In this document: positions 1 to 11,538 of the stretch, in pieces | Layout: every line of letters begins with the position of its first letter | How positions within the stretch are numbered: position 1 is the first letter of the stretch | NCBI GenBank assembly: GCA_025602905.1 | Contig: JAHLKI010000002.1 | Span: 744,001-808,000 of the forward strand | Length of the DNA: 64,000 nucleotides | Direction: 5' to 3' | DNA from: Phlyctochytrium arcticum | Lineage: Eukaryota > Chytridiomycota > Chytridiomycetes > Chytridiales > Chytridiaceae | Program-made: the position numbers and the translations under genes | The notes under the pieces: model-generated | The model's input: only the letters and a program-made list of their open reading frames with translations | What the model was told of the DNA's origin: nothing | Database searches by the model: none

Positions 1-524
1 AAAGGCCGAGCGACGTCGGTGGCCGGGTTGTTTCATCTGGAATACCAGGCCAATTTCAGCAACGGCAACAGGAACAGAATGATGACAAAAATGTTTCAAA
101 GGCCGCTTTGAAGAATAAGAAGAAGCGAGAGGCGAAAAAGAAGGTAATTTGAGGGCGGTCATATCATGAACAACATCAGATTACTGAACTTGTCTTTTTG
201 TCAGGAGGAGACCAATGGAGCAACCAATGGATCACAGGAACTTGCACCACCTCCGTTCACCCCACTAAGCGGTGCCCATGCAGAAATTGAGAAAAAGATG
301 AAGAACGTAAACAAAAAACTCAAGCAAATCGCCGAAATCAAAGCCAAGATCCAGGCGGGCGAGAAGGTGGAGCTTACTCAGGTCAAGAAATCTGAAGGGG
401 AACCGGCTTTACGCGACGAGATGAAGGATCTCCGGAAGCAGGTAGGCATAGTGAATCATTCTATTATTTGGAGTATTCTAAATTTTGAACATTACAGCTG
501 GACGCCCTACGATTGCAGGCATGA
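1..524 (+). CDS. Eukaryotic translation initiation factor 2A (eIF2A), 3' part only
   Basis: Only the C-terminal tail of eIF2A lies in the window; the WD-like propeller is upstream of base 1. Three exons splice cleanly: 1-143 (frame starting at base 3), 205-441 and 498-524, with GT..AG introns at 144-204 and 442-497. The first exon carries the lysine-rich AALKNKKKREAKKK motif typical of the family. The second has the EIEKKMKNVNKKLKQIAEIK helix, then a conserved run ending LRKQ that joins LDALRLQA before a TGA stop at 522-524. eIF2A is a Met-tRNA-binding, non-canonical initiation factor acting in the cytosol. The identification rests on the tail alone but matches it well. An unspliced reading frame runs through the second intron to 702, but it loses the conserved end. 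Confidence 0.88.
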
Positions 525-774
525 TTACCATACGACTGAGATGTACTCGGTTGCACCACGGACAGAAGCGATTGTTAGCCCCGTCAAGCAACGTATCCGA
601 GTATACACTACCATAGCCTCCATATTTAGCTCAAACATATCTATTGTTGCCTTTAATTTTGAAAAAACAGCCCGTTACCCAGACCAATTGGCGCTTGATT
701 GAGTAACAGATGGTCGTTTGTTTGTATTGTAAAATAAATATAGCGCGATATGTACAGTCCGGTTAACTTGACGT

Positions 775-1352
775 CTATGAGTTGAATTTCTCCTTGTGCC
801 TGAACAATAGTGTATTAGCCTGCGGTCAACCGGGACCTTGCACTTGGAGACAGCGACGCACCCGCAAACAACACAATTGTAAAAGACGGTTTGACCTTCA
901 TCAGCACCTCGTAATTGGGCAGTATGGAATACCATCTCGGGTGCATCACACTTGGGACATTTTTCTTTGATCTGTGAAATAGGAAGTTAGTTCCGTCTAT
1001 GAACGCTGGCTGCCGCATCCTCTCCAACGCACTGTTGCTCCGTCCCGCAAATGTTGCGTTCGGCGCTCCTCCTCCTCTTGTGCGTTTAGCACAGGTTTTG
1101 GCCGAACCGGGAATGCACCCGGCCCAGATCTTGTTACTATCTCAATCGACTCGAATGCTGGAATCTTTGCGTTAGCATAACAGCTTGTAATAGACCAAAA
1201 AAGACAAAGGAAATACCGTCTGCATCCACAACTCCACCACACACTCCGCAAGCTACAGTATCTTCTGCCCCGGACGGTGGATCAAGCAGGGCTCCACATT
1301 CGGGACAGAATATCAGGGAATGCTCTTGCGCATTCTTCTTATGTGGAGCCAT
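775..1352 (-). CDS. RPA12: RNA polymerase I subunit RPA12 (TFIIS-like zinc-ribbon protein)
   Basis: Four exons on the minus strand (1352-1217, 1157-1033, 971-862, 799-775) are separated by 59-, 61- and 62-nt GT..AG introns. They give 131 residues, the usual size for RPA12. The N-terminal zinc ribbon reads CPEC..CGVC. The C-terminal TFIIS-type ribbon reads CPKC..CVVCG and carries the acidic loop QLRGADEGQTVFY, whose Asp-Glu pair enters the polymerase active centre to promote RNA cleavage. The last exon supplies only GHKEKFNS and a TAG stop, matching the short family tail. The chosen ATG at 1352 gives MAPHKKN. An in-frame ATG at 1406 would add 18 residues with no family support. The protein acts in the nucleolus. 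It is followed 165 bp upstream by the end of another minus-strand gene. Confidence 0.9.
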
Positions 1353-1517
1353 GGCTGCTGACCTTTTGACAATTTCGAGTGAATTGACAAATTTTTGTGA
1401 GCTCACAACAATTTTGATACTAAGCCACGGACCCCAACAATTTCACAGAGGAATTTCTCACACACCAAATCATTTTCATAAAAACGGATGTTATACATAT
1501 CGAAAAGACAAATATCT

Positions 1518-3526
1518 TCAATAAAAGTCCCGCAGTGTAATAATTTCGGTTTCGAGGCCACAGGAACTAGTAAGGTTCATGTCTAATGGGCTAATGGTCA
1601 ACGTCGGGCGATATGCGTCGCCAACTGGTTCCAGATTCTGTGGTTGGTGTCTGTCTTCCACGTTTCTGTGAACGTTGGCGTTTGATCCTGCCCTTGAAGG
1701 GAACAGCGAAGAGAATAAGGAAGTGGATGAAGGAATTAAAAATGGGTCAACTGCACTGGTGGGTCTTGACAGCGATGCGGAGGATGTTGAAGACGAAAGC
1801 GGATGGCGACCGCCTGCCCGGCGGCGTCGATCGCCGGACTCTTCATCAGTGAGTTTTCCTAAGGTTGGTGAATCCGATAATGTGGGATACTCGACCCCTT
1901 TCACGGCCGTTTCCAGCTTAACGTTCTTGTCTTCGAACTTGAATGCTTCGCCCCCTAGAGGATTAAACTCTGTATCTCTTGTCGCAAGCCAATCTTGAGA
2001 AATCGCGGGTTTGGCTCGAACTGTCAGGAAGGGGGTGGGAAGCAATGGTGTTTGCGATTCAGACTCTGCATATCTTCCAGAAGAATTGTGGCGGGAAAAC
2101 GCAGGTTGTGAGCGTGGGAAAGTGCGATTTGAAGGTACAGGTAGGCTCGAACGCGATTGCACCTCTTTTTGTTGCTTTGGCTGCGCGATTTTTTGCTGAT
2201 GATCGTATAGTGATAAAGGACCTGTCCCGCGAACCGGCCCTCCTACCACACCTTCCACAGCAGCAGCCAAATCCGCCCCTTCCGCGACACGCGCCTCACT
2301 ATGTAAGTGCACCCAATGAGTGTTGATAGGAGTGAGATGATTGTAGGTTCTATGGTGAAGCGGGACGTGTAAGGCTTGGTTCGCAACGCGGTTTTGGATG
2401 CGCGTAAGAGTTTGTGGGTGTCGCTCCTTGAGCTCTAGGAGTGTGCGAGCGGGATCAAAATTCTCCTTTTCCACCGCATTCATTTGCGATTCAAGTATAT
2501 ACAGGGAGTTTGGCACAGGTTTTGAAAGGGCTATTGTGGACGATTGTTTGCTAGATGAAGCATTTGAAAATGGGGTGGTTGGGTTGCGCTTCACTCCTTG
2601 AGATTCTGAGTCTAGTTTTTTGTCAAGACCCAGCCGTCCTCTCAGGTTCGGATCTACGGTCATGCCCGGATCGAGCTCATTGGTATATGTGAAGAAATGT
2701 CGGGCTAGCGTCTGAGCAGCTGTCCGATCCTGTGGTCGCGTGCTCCATCCATTTGACATGGGGTTCACAGTATTGGTCACTCCAGGTGTGTAGTTTCCAG
2801 CTGAAGGATGTACGGCAGGCACTGGCGGTGCAGAGGGTTGAATGTCTTGCGCATCATCAAATGATTCATCAGCTAAATGTCCTGGCGACGTAGTTGATTC
2901 TTTGGGTCCAGATGGAGGAGGATCATGAGATCGGCGCGACTTTTGCGCTTTCGGGAAAGTCTGGGGTGCAGGAGGGGGTTTTGAGAATGGGTGGTGATGG
3001 CGAAAGACATGAAGATTCAAGCTGCTTTCGGTCTCATCTTCCGAAAACGCGAACTTTTCCCTGCTCTGGTTGCTGTTCTACACCGCCAGTTAGCAAAGTC
3101 TGCTGTGAAGAGTCGGCCCCCGACACCCACCTAATCACGACGAACCTCGTTTTGTTTCTGAGTACTGTCTCCAGCTTCCCCTACCGTTGTCCGTTTCGGG
3201 GGCGAGAACGTTTGCCACTTGACGCTATTCGTAGGAGTACTAAATCCGCGAGACTGACCAGGAGCGAGCTCATTTTTGCTTCCCATGGTTGTAATTTCAG
3301 ACAAACTCTGCACTTCGATTATGGAGACTGTCCTGGTTGGCGAGTGGGCATGTCCGTCACTGCATACTGTCAGTCTCCAAGGGTGATCGCGGCGGACCTC
3401 AAAGCGATTTTGTATCAACTCGCGACGGAGTTTCTGCAAAATTCCATAGAATTTAGCATTTCCGAAGTCCTTCAAAGATCTGTAGAACTTGGCTATACAG
3501 CTCACACAGCACACAATACTGATCAC
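1518..3526 (-). CDS. Unrecognised, largely disordered protein; 5' end unresolved
   Basis: The long exon 3077-1518 has no ATG near its beginning and is open upstream into SNQSREKFAFSEDE. A 68-nt intron (3145-3078) with a CTAAC branch site joins it in phase to an exon that opens at 3146. That exon encodes a compact, Cys- and Leu-rich segment (AKFYRSLKDFGNAKFYGILQ, then LRRELIQNRFEVRRD). The frame stays open to about 3560, but no convincing initiator was found, so the true start lies in a further small exon. The rest is Pro/Ser/Gln/His-rich, low complexity, with one helical patch (MNAVEKENFDPARTLLELKE). I recognise no family. The only globular part is the first ~60 residues. It diverges from COQ10, whose start is about 200 bp away. 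Confidence 0.6.
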
Positions 3527-3732
3527 CCACTCTTCTGTTTCGTCCAGAATACTTGGGAGCCTAGCTTAGACTAACTAGAACTGGGACCAGACTTTGACTA
3601 GAATTTGCATATCTGCGACACTGTCGGCGAAATGGATCTGCGGTTCTCCTCAATAGCAGCATCGGCAGGCTGGAGTCAATGTGCCAAAGCATTGTCCCCA
3701 TCTTTGACCCCCCGCCGTTCCCCAAATTCACA

Positions 3733-4407
3733 ATGTCGAAGTTTCTTTTCCCTGCCGCCAAATCCGTTTTCCGAACCCAAGTTGATACAGCACTCAGAAC
3801 GGCGAGTCATGCGGTTGGTAATATCCGAACGTATGCGTTTTATGACGATTAAACCGACCATCTTTCATTAGATTTAGTCCCGATCAAATATATACTGTTG
3901 TTGCCGACATAAACTCATACGAAGCATTTGTCCCGTGGTGTTCATCTTCTCGCATTTTAACGTCAGAAACTGTGGGTGTTCACAAGGGAAACGAAAATCG
4001 GGCAGTGGCAACCCATCGTATGACCGCCGAGCTCGGTGTTGGATTCAAAGCTTTCAACGAGCGCTATGTATCGGAAGTGTTGTGCCTCCCCAACCAGCGA
4101 GTACAGGTATTGTCCAACGATCCAATATCCGATATAACTGACGTTCTTACAAACTTGAAAGGCGATAGCATCCAATTCTAGTCTATTCAAAGTGTTGAAG
4201 ACTACCTGGACCTTGTCGCCTCATCAAGTCCCGCAGTCACTTGCCGCACCAAATTCAATACACACAAACGTGGACTTTCACATTTCCTTTCAGTTCCGAT
4301 CCCCTATCTATGCCAATTTATCGGCTCTGTTCCTGGAAGAAGTGTCTCAAACCATGGTCGGGGCCTTTGAAAGGAGGGCACATGCGATCTATGGAAGATC
4401 TCACTGA
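3733..4407 (+). CDS. COQ10: Coenzyme Q-binding protein COQ10 (START-like, mitochondrial)
   Basis: Three exons, 3733-3830, 3872-4106 and 4162-4407, with introns of 41 and 55 nt give 192 residues, normal for COQ10. The N-terminus (MSKFLFPAAKSVFRTQ) is basic and amphipathic, as expected for mitochondrial import. The START/polyketide-cyclase core shows the family signatures INSYEAFVPWCSSSRIL and ELGVGFKAFNERYVSEV. The C-terminal half reads LKTTWTLSP, VDFHISFQFRSPIYANL and FLEEVSQTMVGAFERRA. COQ10 binds ubiquinone at the inner membrane and supports its biosynthesis and use in respiration. Splice phases agree at both junctions. Without splicing the frame ends after the presequence, so the intron calls are needed to obtain the protein. 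Confidence 0.92.
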
Positions 4408-5027
4408 TCGCCTGTTCTCAAGAAACTGATTACATTAGAATTGCTGCTATCCAAGTCCGCCCGGGCAACAGTCGTCCTCACGGAGATGCAGCATGCAAGC
4501 TCCAAGTATTTTATATAGAGGTTTGGATGGACATTTGGCAAATAGTCTAGCATACGCTTTACGGAGCAGATAGTAATCTAGAAGTTAAAAACATTATTTG
4601 ATATAGTAGTTTGCGGTTTGCTTCCAGCGCCAGTTACTGTGGCCCAACTCTGCTTGAATCATCAATCACCCTGCCGAGACTGGGTCCGCTCTGTCGGAGA
4701 TTCGGAGTCCATCTCAGAGTGCGCAGCACCGCGGTACTAAGCCACCCACCGCCGCCAGCAATGGGCAGCGCTCTTTGCGTGGAAAGGTCAAAAGTCATTC
4801 ATTCGATAGCGGCATCCTGGTTCCGAGAACCATAGAAAAGCATTAACGAGTCTTACCTTAGAGGCCCGACGTAGGCGCGGAAACCACTCCTCGATACAGT
4901 TGGTTAGGCCTAGCTTACCCCTTCGACGTCAATCGACCAGGTGCACTTTGACAACTGGCTTGACTTGCTTCGTGGCCCTCGAGTCTTCTGGTTCGGCAAC
5001 ATATGCTTAAAATCTGGTAGAGTTTCG
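4408..5027. other. Intergenic, no gene seen
   Basis: Between COQ10 and the large Rho-GEF gene I find only short open frames without family signatures (the longest plus-strand frame is 4611-4835). It presumably contains the Rho-GEF promoter, but no motif stands out. Confidence 0.5.
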
Positions 5028-8000
5028 ATGAAAAAGCTTTATGCACTGAATGGGTAAGTTCTTTTCTTCTCAGGATGTGTTCTGGGGTAAGCAACTAAAG
5101 CTTTCCCGGCGATCTAGTCGGCGATACTAGTATTGTCAATTGTCCCTTCAAAGGAGTGGACATTCTGCAACCCCCATTTATAGACTTTGGAGTAAAACCA
5201 TGCGATTCACGAGGAATACAAAAAGGACGAGTGTGGCGTGCCATTAAGGAGAAGGCCGAGAGCCGACAGCTGGATCGAGTTTTTGGACAACTTAGTGGTT
5301 TGAAGGATGAGGACAGGATATGTACAGCGCATTTTGCATTGCTAAGCGATCTGTGTCGGTCTCCGCGACGGCAGAAAGAGCTGGAAGAGTTTCTATCAAA
5401 ATCAAAAAGCAAGGCGAAGCGATCTCCAGATCAGGCTCCCAAACGCGCAACACCGCCGGGGGGTACTGAAAAGTCGTCTGACCCCAAAGCAAAGCCTACC
5501 ACTCGTGGCGACCGAAGACCATCAGTGTCAAGCTCTGCGTCGGGGGATAGTCGTCGAGCTTCCTCCACGACCGGATCACAACCCAGAGGACCCACTAAAT
5601 CTACGAGTGCAACCGCTTTGAAGAATGCTGCCGCAGACACCAAACGGCGACCAACTGTGGCTTCTCCTGTTGAGCCGCGGGTAGCGCGTCAGGCAAGTAC
5701 TTCAAATCTTCCCGCATCACCCCGAACATCCCCTCCTGCTCCTCGTCAGAAGGCTGCGTCCTTAACATCATCGACACGTTCTACTGTAAATACCGGTCGC
5801 GTACATGCGATGGCTGCTATTTTTGGAGGTGGCGAAAATCCTGGAGCCCCTGCTGTAAAATCGCAAGTGAAAATGCGGAAACCAAAGGTGGCACCCGAAC
5901 AGAACGCGGGACAGAATGCAGGATCATCATCAAATTCGGCCCATACAGATACCAAGTCATCGGTTGCGGAGCTTGCTGCTTTAGAGCAACGTGTCATAGA
6001 GCTTGAAGCGGCATTACACCAGTCCGAAACGGTGGCGCAGAATCAGGAGGCGGAATTGGCTGAGGCGGTATTGCAAAGGGACATTTTGTCGTCGGTTCGG
6101 GACGAGCTGATGAGCCAGATCCGAATGGGCGCGTCGCAGTGGAAGGGCGAAGGGATGCCAGAAGCTTCAGAGAAGCTGCAGCAGTTGGGGCTACAATTAC
6201 AGGAGACGACGCAACGGCTTGATGTCGCGAAGCAGGAATTAGATCGACTTCGAGGGCAATTGGTCAGCGCATTGGCGCAACGGGACGGATATGACAAAAA
6301 CCGTCAAGAGCTTGCCAAGGATCTTAAAAGGTTAGAGAATAGGGAGAAGGATAATTTGAAAAGGACAGAAGCTTTGGAAAATCAGCTTCGGGAAATGCAA
6401 ACTGTGCTCCAGAACAGTGCAGGCACTGCAACTGAATTGGCGGATAGAGATCATGAAATTGCTGATTTGGAAGTTTTGCTCGATAAGCAAAAAGTTGATT
6501 TCCTTGGACATATTGAGCAAATTGAGGAGCAAACGGCCTTACACCGTAGCCAATGGGAGAGGGAGTTGGAGATATCTCGCGAGGAAAGCGCCAGCAAAGC
6601 CGAAGAAGTCGTAAGCTTACAAGAGGAGATCCAGATGATGAAAGTACTAGACCTCAAGCGCGTAAATACTATATCTGCTTTAGAAGAGCGCGCACGAAAT
6701 CTGGAACTACAGCTGGATACCCTAAAAGAAGAGTTACTGGCCGCCCCAGAACCGAAAAAAGCCACTCCTTTGGCCGCTGTAGCGAGCCAGCTCTCAAAGT
6801 TCCGTTCTGATGGGGAGTTTGTTCGTGTACCTGTGCAGGAGGCTCAAGCGTTGTTCAACGATATCGCTACAGCGGCGCGCCGTGAGACCGAGAGTGAATC
6901 GCGGGAAGGATTGCAACGAGAGGTTGAGGATGCTAGAAAGCGCTTGGCAGAGGTTGGCCGAACAGTTGTTGAAAAAGATCATATTATCAGGGAACTGAAA
7001 CGGTACTTTACTTTGCTGCCGGCTTATGACTTGAAGTTGATTTTTATACCATTTTACTTTTAGGCAACTGAATCGCTGGTCGAATAGCACCGCTAACACA
7101 TCACCCCGATCACCTGAAGAACAGGTCATTCGAGCGAGTGAACGTTGGCATAGTTTGCCAGAGCATGCTCGCTCAAAAGACCGATCTCGCCTTCATCACT
7201 CCTTACCTACTCCATCCCATTCCAATCCCTTGACACGGTCCCACTCTGAAAACAATATAAACGGCGCCAGCTCGGACGCCGTCCAAGAACCGCTAAGTCC
7301 AAAGCCCATGCAGAGTAGACATTCCCGACAGACCTTCAGTCATCATGACCCACCTTCAAAGCGAAATATCAACTTACGTCCTACACCCCCATTGCCAATT
7401 CCCGATCGCACGGCAATGGATATACCCCAGCGATCGACCTCGGCGCCCCCTCCAGAAGGAGATGAACTGATGAAACCGTTGCTTAAAAATCGGGGATCAG
7501 CCGATACTATCAAGTCTACCGCAGGATTTCTGAGTATCGACGTTCTTCCATCTATTCTCGCCGACCTAGATTCGGATAACGACACCAATAGTGAGTTTGC
7601 TTTCCTTCGGGCCGCTTTGCAAGGAGGAGAATTCAGCAATATACCATACCTTGTCAATCTGCCCAATAGAGGTTATTCAGAATGGATGCCGTCCTCAGAC
7701 GTAGTTTGCGCCAACCTGACCCATGTATACCTGGACTCCAATTCGCTGACGCAGATGCCCCCCTGCATCTTCACTGACATGCCAAAGTTGCTGGTATTGA
7801 ACATGGCATACAATCGGATTGCCGAAATTCCGAACGATATTGGCAACCTGACGGAGTTGCGCGAATTGTACTTGAACAATAATTCAATAGCCAACGTTGG
7901 CGAGGGGATTGCAAGACTAGGCAAGCTGGAAGTTCTTGACCTCAGCTGGAATGGTATCGAAAGCTTGCCCTATGAGATTTTTACGCACACGACTATGGTG

Positions 8001-9556
8001 GAGTATATTAATCTGGCGCATAATCGCTTACGCTTTCTGCCGCCATCTCTTGGTTTACTTGATAAATCACTGAAAGGCCTTTTCCTGAAAGGCAATCCAT
8101 TGGATATTTCTGTCGGACAAGGCTTGCTTCCACCGCTTTTGGACATCGATATCGACGCCCTGAAAAGCGAGTTACAGGAGAATTTACCGGATCGGGCGGT
8201 GGAGGCGGAAAAAATGCTTCGACGTACTTTTGCTGGCCAAAGCAGTACTCCCCGAAGTAATCGGCTTAGTTTCACCAGTGTCCTGTCCAGTGGCAGTCAC
8301 GGGGGGACAACGGTTGATGAAGACGAGCTTCGAGCTGAGGAGGAAGACGCAGATCGCAAGCGTTACGCCAGTGCAGACAGTGGTGTTGTTTTACCTGGTG
8401 TGAAGCGCGCCGAGTCTACAGATTACTTGGATAATGTGCCCCTGATTCGCAGCGTTACTCAAGCTGTTATGAGTAACTCCCCACCGTACTTACCACCGGC
8501 TCAGTTTGGATCACGCCTGAGCACAGAACTTTCCGCCTCTCTGATCGAAGAGTATGCTCGCCCCATGCGCATCCGGTGTGTCGGCATGCACGAGAAGATT
8601 TTGAAACAATTTTTAAGTTTTCTTCATGAGATGTACGATTCGGATCCGAATTCGGCCAAGAACATCCTTGAGACACCAATATATGACGAACCGCTCAGCA
8701 CAGCGGAAGGAATAGTTTCCCCGTCCGAAATAACGAGAACCGTACCACAACGCCGTTCCCATGTGATTGCAGAAATCCTGGCGACGGAGAAGACTTACGT
8801 CCGCGAATTGGAAAACCTGGTGATGCTGTACATGAAGAAGTTCCAGAAAGAGCAATGGTTTGGTCCGAGGGAAATGGGTTTGATATTTGGGAATATTAGA
8901 AGCATATTGATGATTCATCAAGAGTAAGTTGTGTGCATACACTTTCACGGCATCAATATACTTATTCATGGCACAGACATCTACTTCCCGAACTAATCAA
9001 AACCGTCAACCTTCCAACGCAACCTTTGGGAGGTGTTTTCCTTGCCATCGCCCCATTCTTAAAGATGTATTCGCAGTATTACAACAACTTTGACTATGCA
9101 AACGCTTACATCACTCAGCTCGAGGCTTTGGCTCAGTCATCATCGGCATCATTCTCTGGTGTTTTAAGCTCTCCTGGGTCGTCTTCTGCTAGGCAATCGC
9201 TCGTCTCGCCGTTGGGACCTTCGGGTCCAAGTACCGCACCAAGTCCAATGTCTTTGAAACGACCCATTTTGAAGAAAATCAGGCAGTTCCTGCGAAGCGT
9301 AAAAGAGCACCCATCGCACTCGCAAATCAGTTTGCAAGCCTTTCTCATTCTACCGGTCCAGCGTCTTCCCCGATATAAGTTGTTGCTGGAGCAATTACTT
9401 GGATGCACCGGACCGGAACATCCAGACCACCAGAACCTCAGTTTGGCTGTCGACGAGATTCGCCGGCGAGTTATGGAGTGTAACGAAAACAAACGCGCAG
9501 CTGAAGATCGGGAGCGCGGAGTCTCCATAGGAGGACCACGGACTGCTGTATCATAA
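5028..9556 (+). CDS. Large coiled-coil, leucine-rich-repeat, RhoGEF (DH) protein
   Basis: Four exons (5028-5053, 5101-7002, 7064-8923, 8977-9556) join in phase through introns of 47, 61 and 53 nt to encode about 1455 residues. In order: a short unrecognised N-terminal region, a Ser/Pro/Thr-rich linker, a long coiled coil (roughly residues 270-640, including REKDNLKRTEALENQLREM), a second disordered linker and a block of leucine-rich repeats (LTQMPPCIFTDMPKLLVLN, LRELYLNNNSIANVGEGI, LEVLDLSWNGIESLP). The DH domain begins HVIAEILATEKTYVRELENL and ends LPRYKLLLEQLLG..NENKRAAED. A Ser-rich insertion of about 45 residues splits the DH domain, and no PH domain follows before the TAA. DH domains load GTP onto Rho-type GTPases for polarity and actin control. 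The first small exon is the least certain part. Confidence 0.82.
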
Positions 9557-10935
9557 GACCTTCCCCTTCTCACACATGTACATTTCTTTCTGTATTTCTA
9601 CTGTATTTTAACTTTTAGACTTAGATGACCTTGCTTTTTTCTATATTTTGCACCCTTACGAACAAAGATATCTGCTTACTATCTTCTCTCCTCGTCTGAC
9701 TTTGGTGGTCTGGGTGGGTAACAGAACCAACCCTTTCTTGCCCTTGTCAATTATTCCAAATGTGCGGCGGCAACTTGAGCCATCAGAACGTACGGCATGA
9801 TGAGGAAGATGAGAGACTCCCAAATATATAATTTGTCATGGTTCTCTGCGGATACAAACGTAGCTCTATCTCTCAGCTGCAAGGTAAAGTAGAAAAGAAT
9901 CTACAGAATACGTAACGATGACTATGAAGCGAGATGTATCATAGTAATCGGGCTGCAAGTTGCTGTCTCCAGATCCCAAATCATGAAGCTGCGTCGGGCA
10001 GTTTAATAAGGTATGGCACCGTATGGGCTCCAAGCCTGGTTCATTTCTGCAAACTGGCAACGGGAGCTGGAGTGCTTGATATGCTGCTACGGATAACGAG
10101 CCTGGACGCATTATGAATCGTTCTGCGGAATCGATACAATCCCTTTGCGAGCTCTACATCGTGAGAACGACCAGCGGTATACCCCGTAGCCTCCTGCTGA
10201 GGTCAAGGAGGCAGTCAATGCCACCATCGCTGGAGTTCTCACAGCAGATCCGCCCGGCCCAGAACGTTTCCGAAAAGTGGTAAAGATAAAAGCCTATGCA
10301 TCAAAGCAAGTTAAATCGCAAATCTCAACGACAAATACTGGCTGACGCATCATACAAATAATGCCGAGGACGCTCCAATCAGAACAGCTTGATCATGGCA
10401 TCTCTTCTCTTCCTGATTCTGAAACGACTTTGGTGGTAAATTCTTGTCCATGTGAGTGCAGTTTTGGCGTTTGAAAGGAGGAGCTACGACCGAAAGAAGT
10501 TCAAGCTGGAATCACTGATGACATCCGTTTTTTCGCGAGGCTTGGGTCAGGCAACAGTAAGAGAGAGCCTCGATTGCCCACTCTCAAGAACTAAAATGCC
10601 CACTCTGTAACAACTTTTTCGTTTAACAACTTTTGTTTATAATGTTTCCATCATTTTGACAAAGTACTCCGTTGGACACTTGTTTGTTTACACATGCATC
10701 TACCTACCACTCTCCCCAATCTTCCTGTTCAACTACTAGCTCCGCTGTGAATGAGTCTCATCTTGAATTGAAGGGAAATGCAATGTAACAATTGAAAATG
10801 TACAAAATTCATTGAAAATATTAACATGAGCCGAAACACAAACATCACTGAAAACTAAACGAAATACGAACTTGATGGCAAATGCCGAAGCTTGCTCTGA
10901 ATGTACGAGATTTAGAAATGCATCTACTTGATCAC
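9557..10935. other. Gene-poor spacer after the Rho-GEF gene
   Basis: No coding frame with family support. Around 10563-10594 there is a short sequence that recurs inverted near 19.2 kb. The segment from 10600 to 10850 is A/T-rich. I see no RNA gene. Confidence 0.5.
10563..10594 (+). repeat. Dispersed repeat, copy 1
   Basis: The sequence GAGAGCCTCGATTGCCCAC followed by TCTCAAGAACTAA is found again in reverse complement at 19197-19240. There an extra 12-nt unit (TCGATTGCCCAG) is inserted. Both copies lie beside AACAACTT-rich DNA, so the shared element may be longer and partly decayed. Confidence 0.5.
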
Positions 10936-11538
10936 TTACCGCGTCCGAACGCTTGTCCGAGATGTTCTCTGGACTGAAAGGACAGATTCAAGTGGCTTGG
11001 CGGGCGGAGGTTGAATTTGGATCGTGCTGACTTTCCGACTTCGATTATCTTGGGAATGCTGGTATGATAGAAGGACGTCGCAACTGGATTTGGAGTTGCT
11101 GAGCTTCTCTGAAGCTTTCGGAGCCTGCCCGAGGCTTGACTCCCCTTCCCATGAGATTGACTTCAGAACTAGAAGACAGTTGCGACAACTTGAGCGCTTT
11201 ACTGCAAATTGCTGGCGATGTGCTTTGTATGCCACAAAACCCACATCGGTGCCGCGTTTTGCGGATGCTTGTACTTATATACTCGGTGGTTTCCGCATTG
11301 GCCTTGACCATTCTATTCCGGTACCCATCCATACCTTCGACAGATTCTCAAATTTCATCCAGATCTCCCTGATCTCCCAGTCAACAAGTTGGCGTTCTCC
11401 TATTCCGAGTTCGATCACATGTCCGTGGGCAAATTGTTCTGGTCGTCCTTCAGCAAACTCTGGCCCTTACTTGATCAGCGTTTGTGAAGCTATTGATCCA
11501 CCGAATATGCTGGCCGAGCAAAGGAATTGAACTGTCAT
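10936..11538 (-). CDS. Uncertain spliced gene, product unknown
   Basis: An ATG at 11538-11536 opens MTVQFLCSASIFGGSIASQT and runs into a GTAAGG donor. Minus-strand exons with good acceptor and donor signals can be joined in phase: a segment EIWMKFENLSK ending at a GTATGG donor, then YKHPQNAAPMWVLWHTKH. From there two alternative frames stay open. One (to about 11045) ends ..LRRPSIIPAFPR. The other (to 10936) ends at a perfect GTAAGT donor, implying further exons downstream. I cannot decide between them and recognise no domain. The coding evidence is the succession of consensus splice sites and balanced composition rather than similarity. It could also be a decaying gene. Confidence 0.33.

Noticed and set aside
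1353..1406. Upstream RPA12 start adding 18 residues
   Set aside because: In frame, but the extension has no family counterpart and the shorter form already has normal length.
11024..11530. Plus-strand ORF of 168 residues
   Set aside because: Complement of the minus-strand exons of the candidate gene at 10936-11538, which have consensus splice sites; the plus frame has no signatures.
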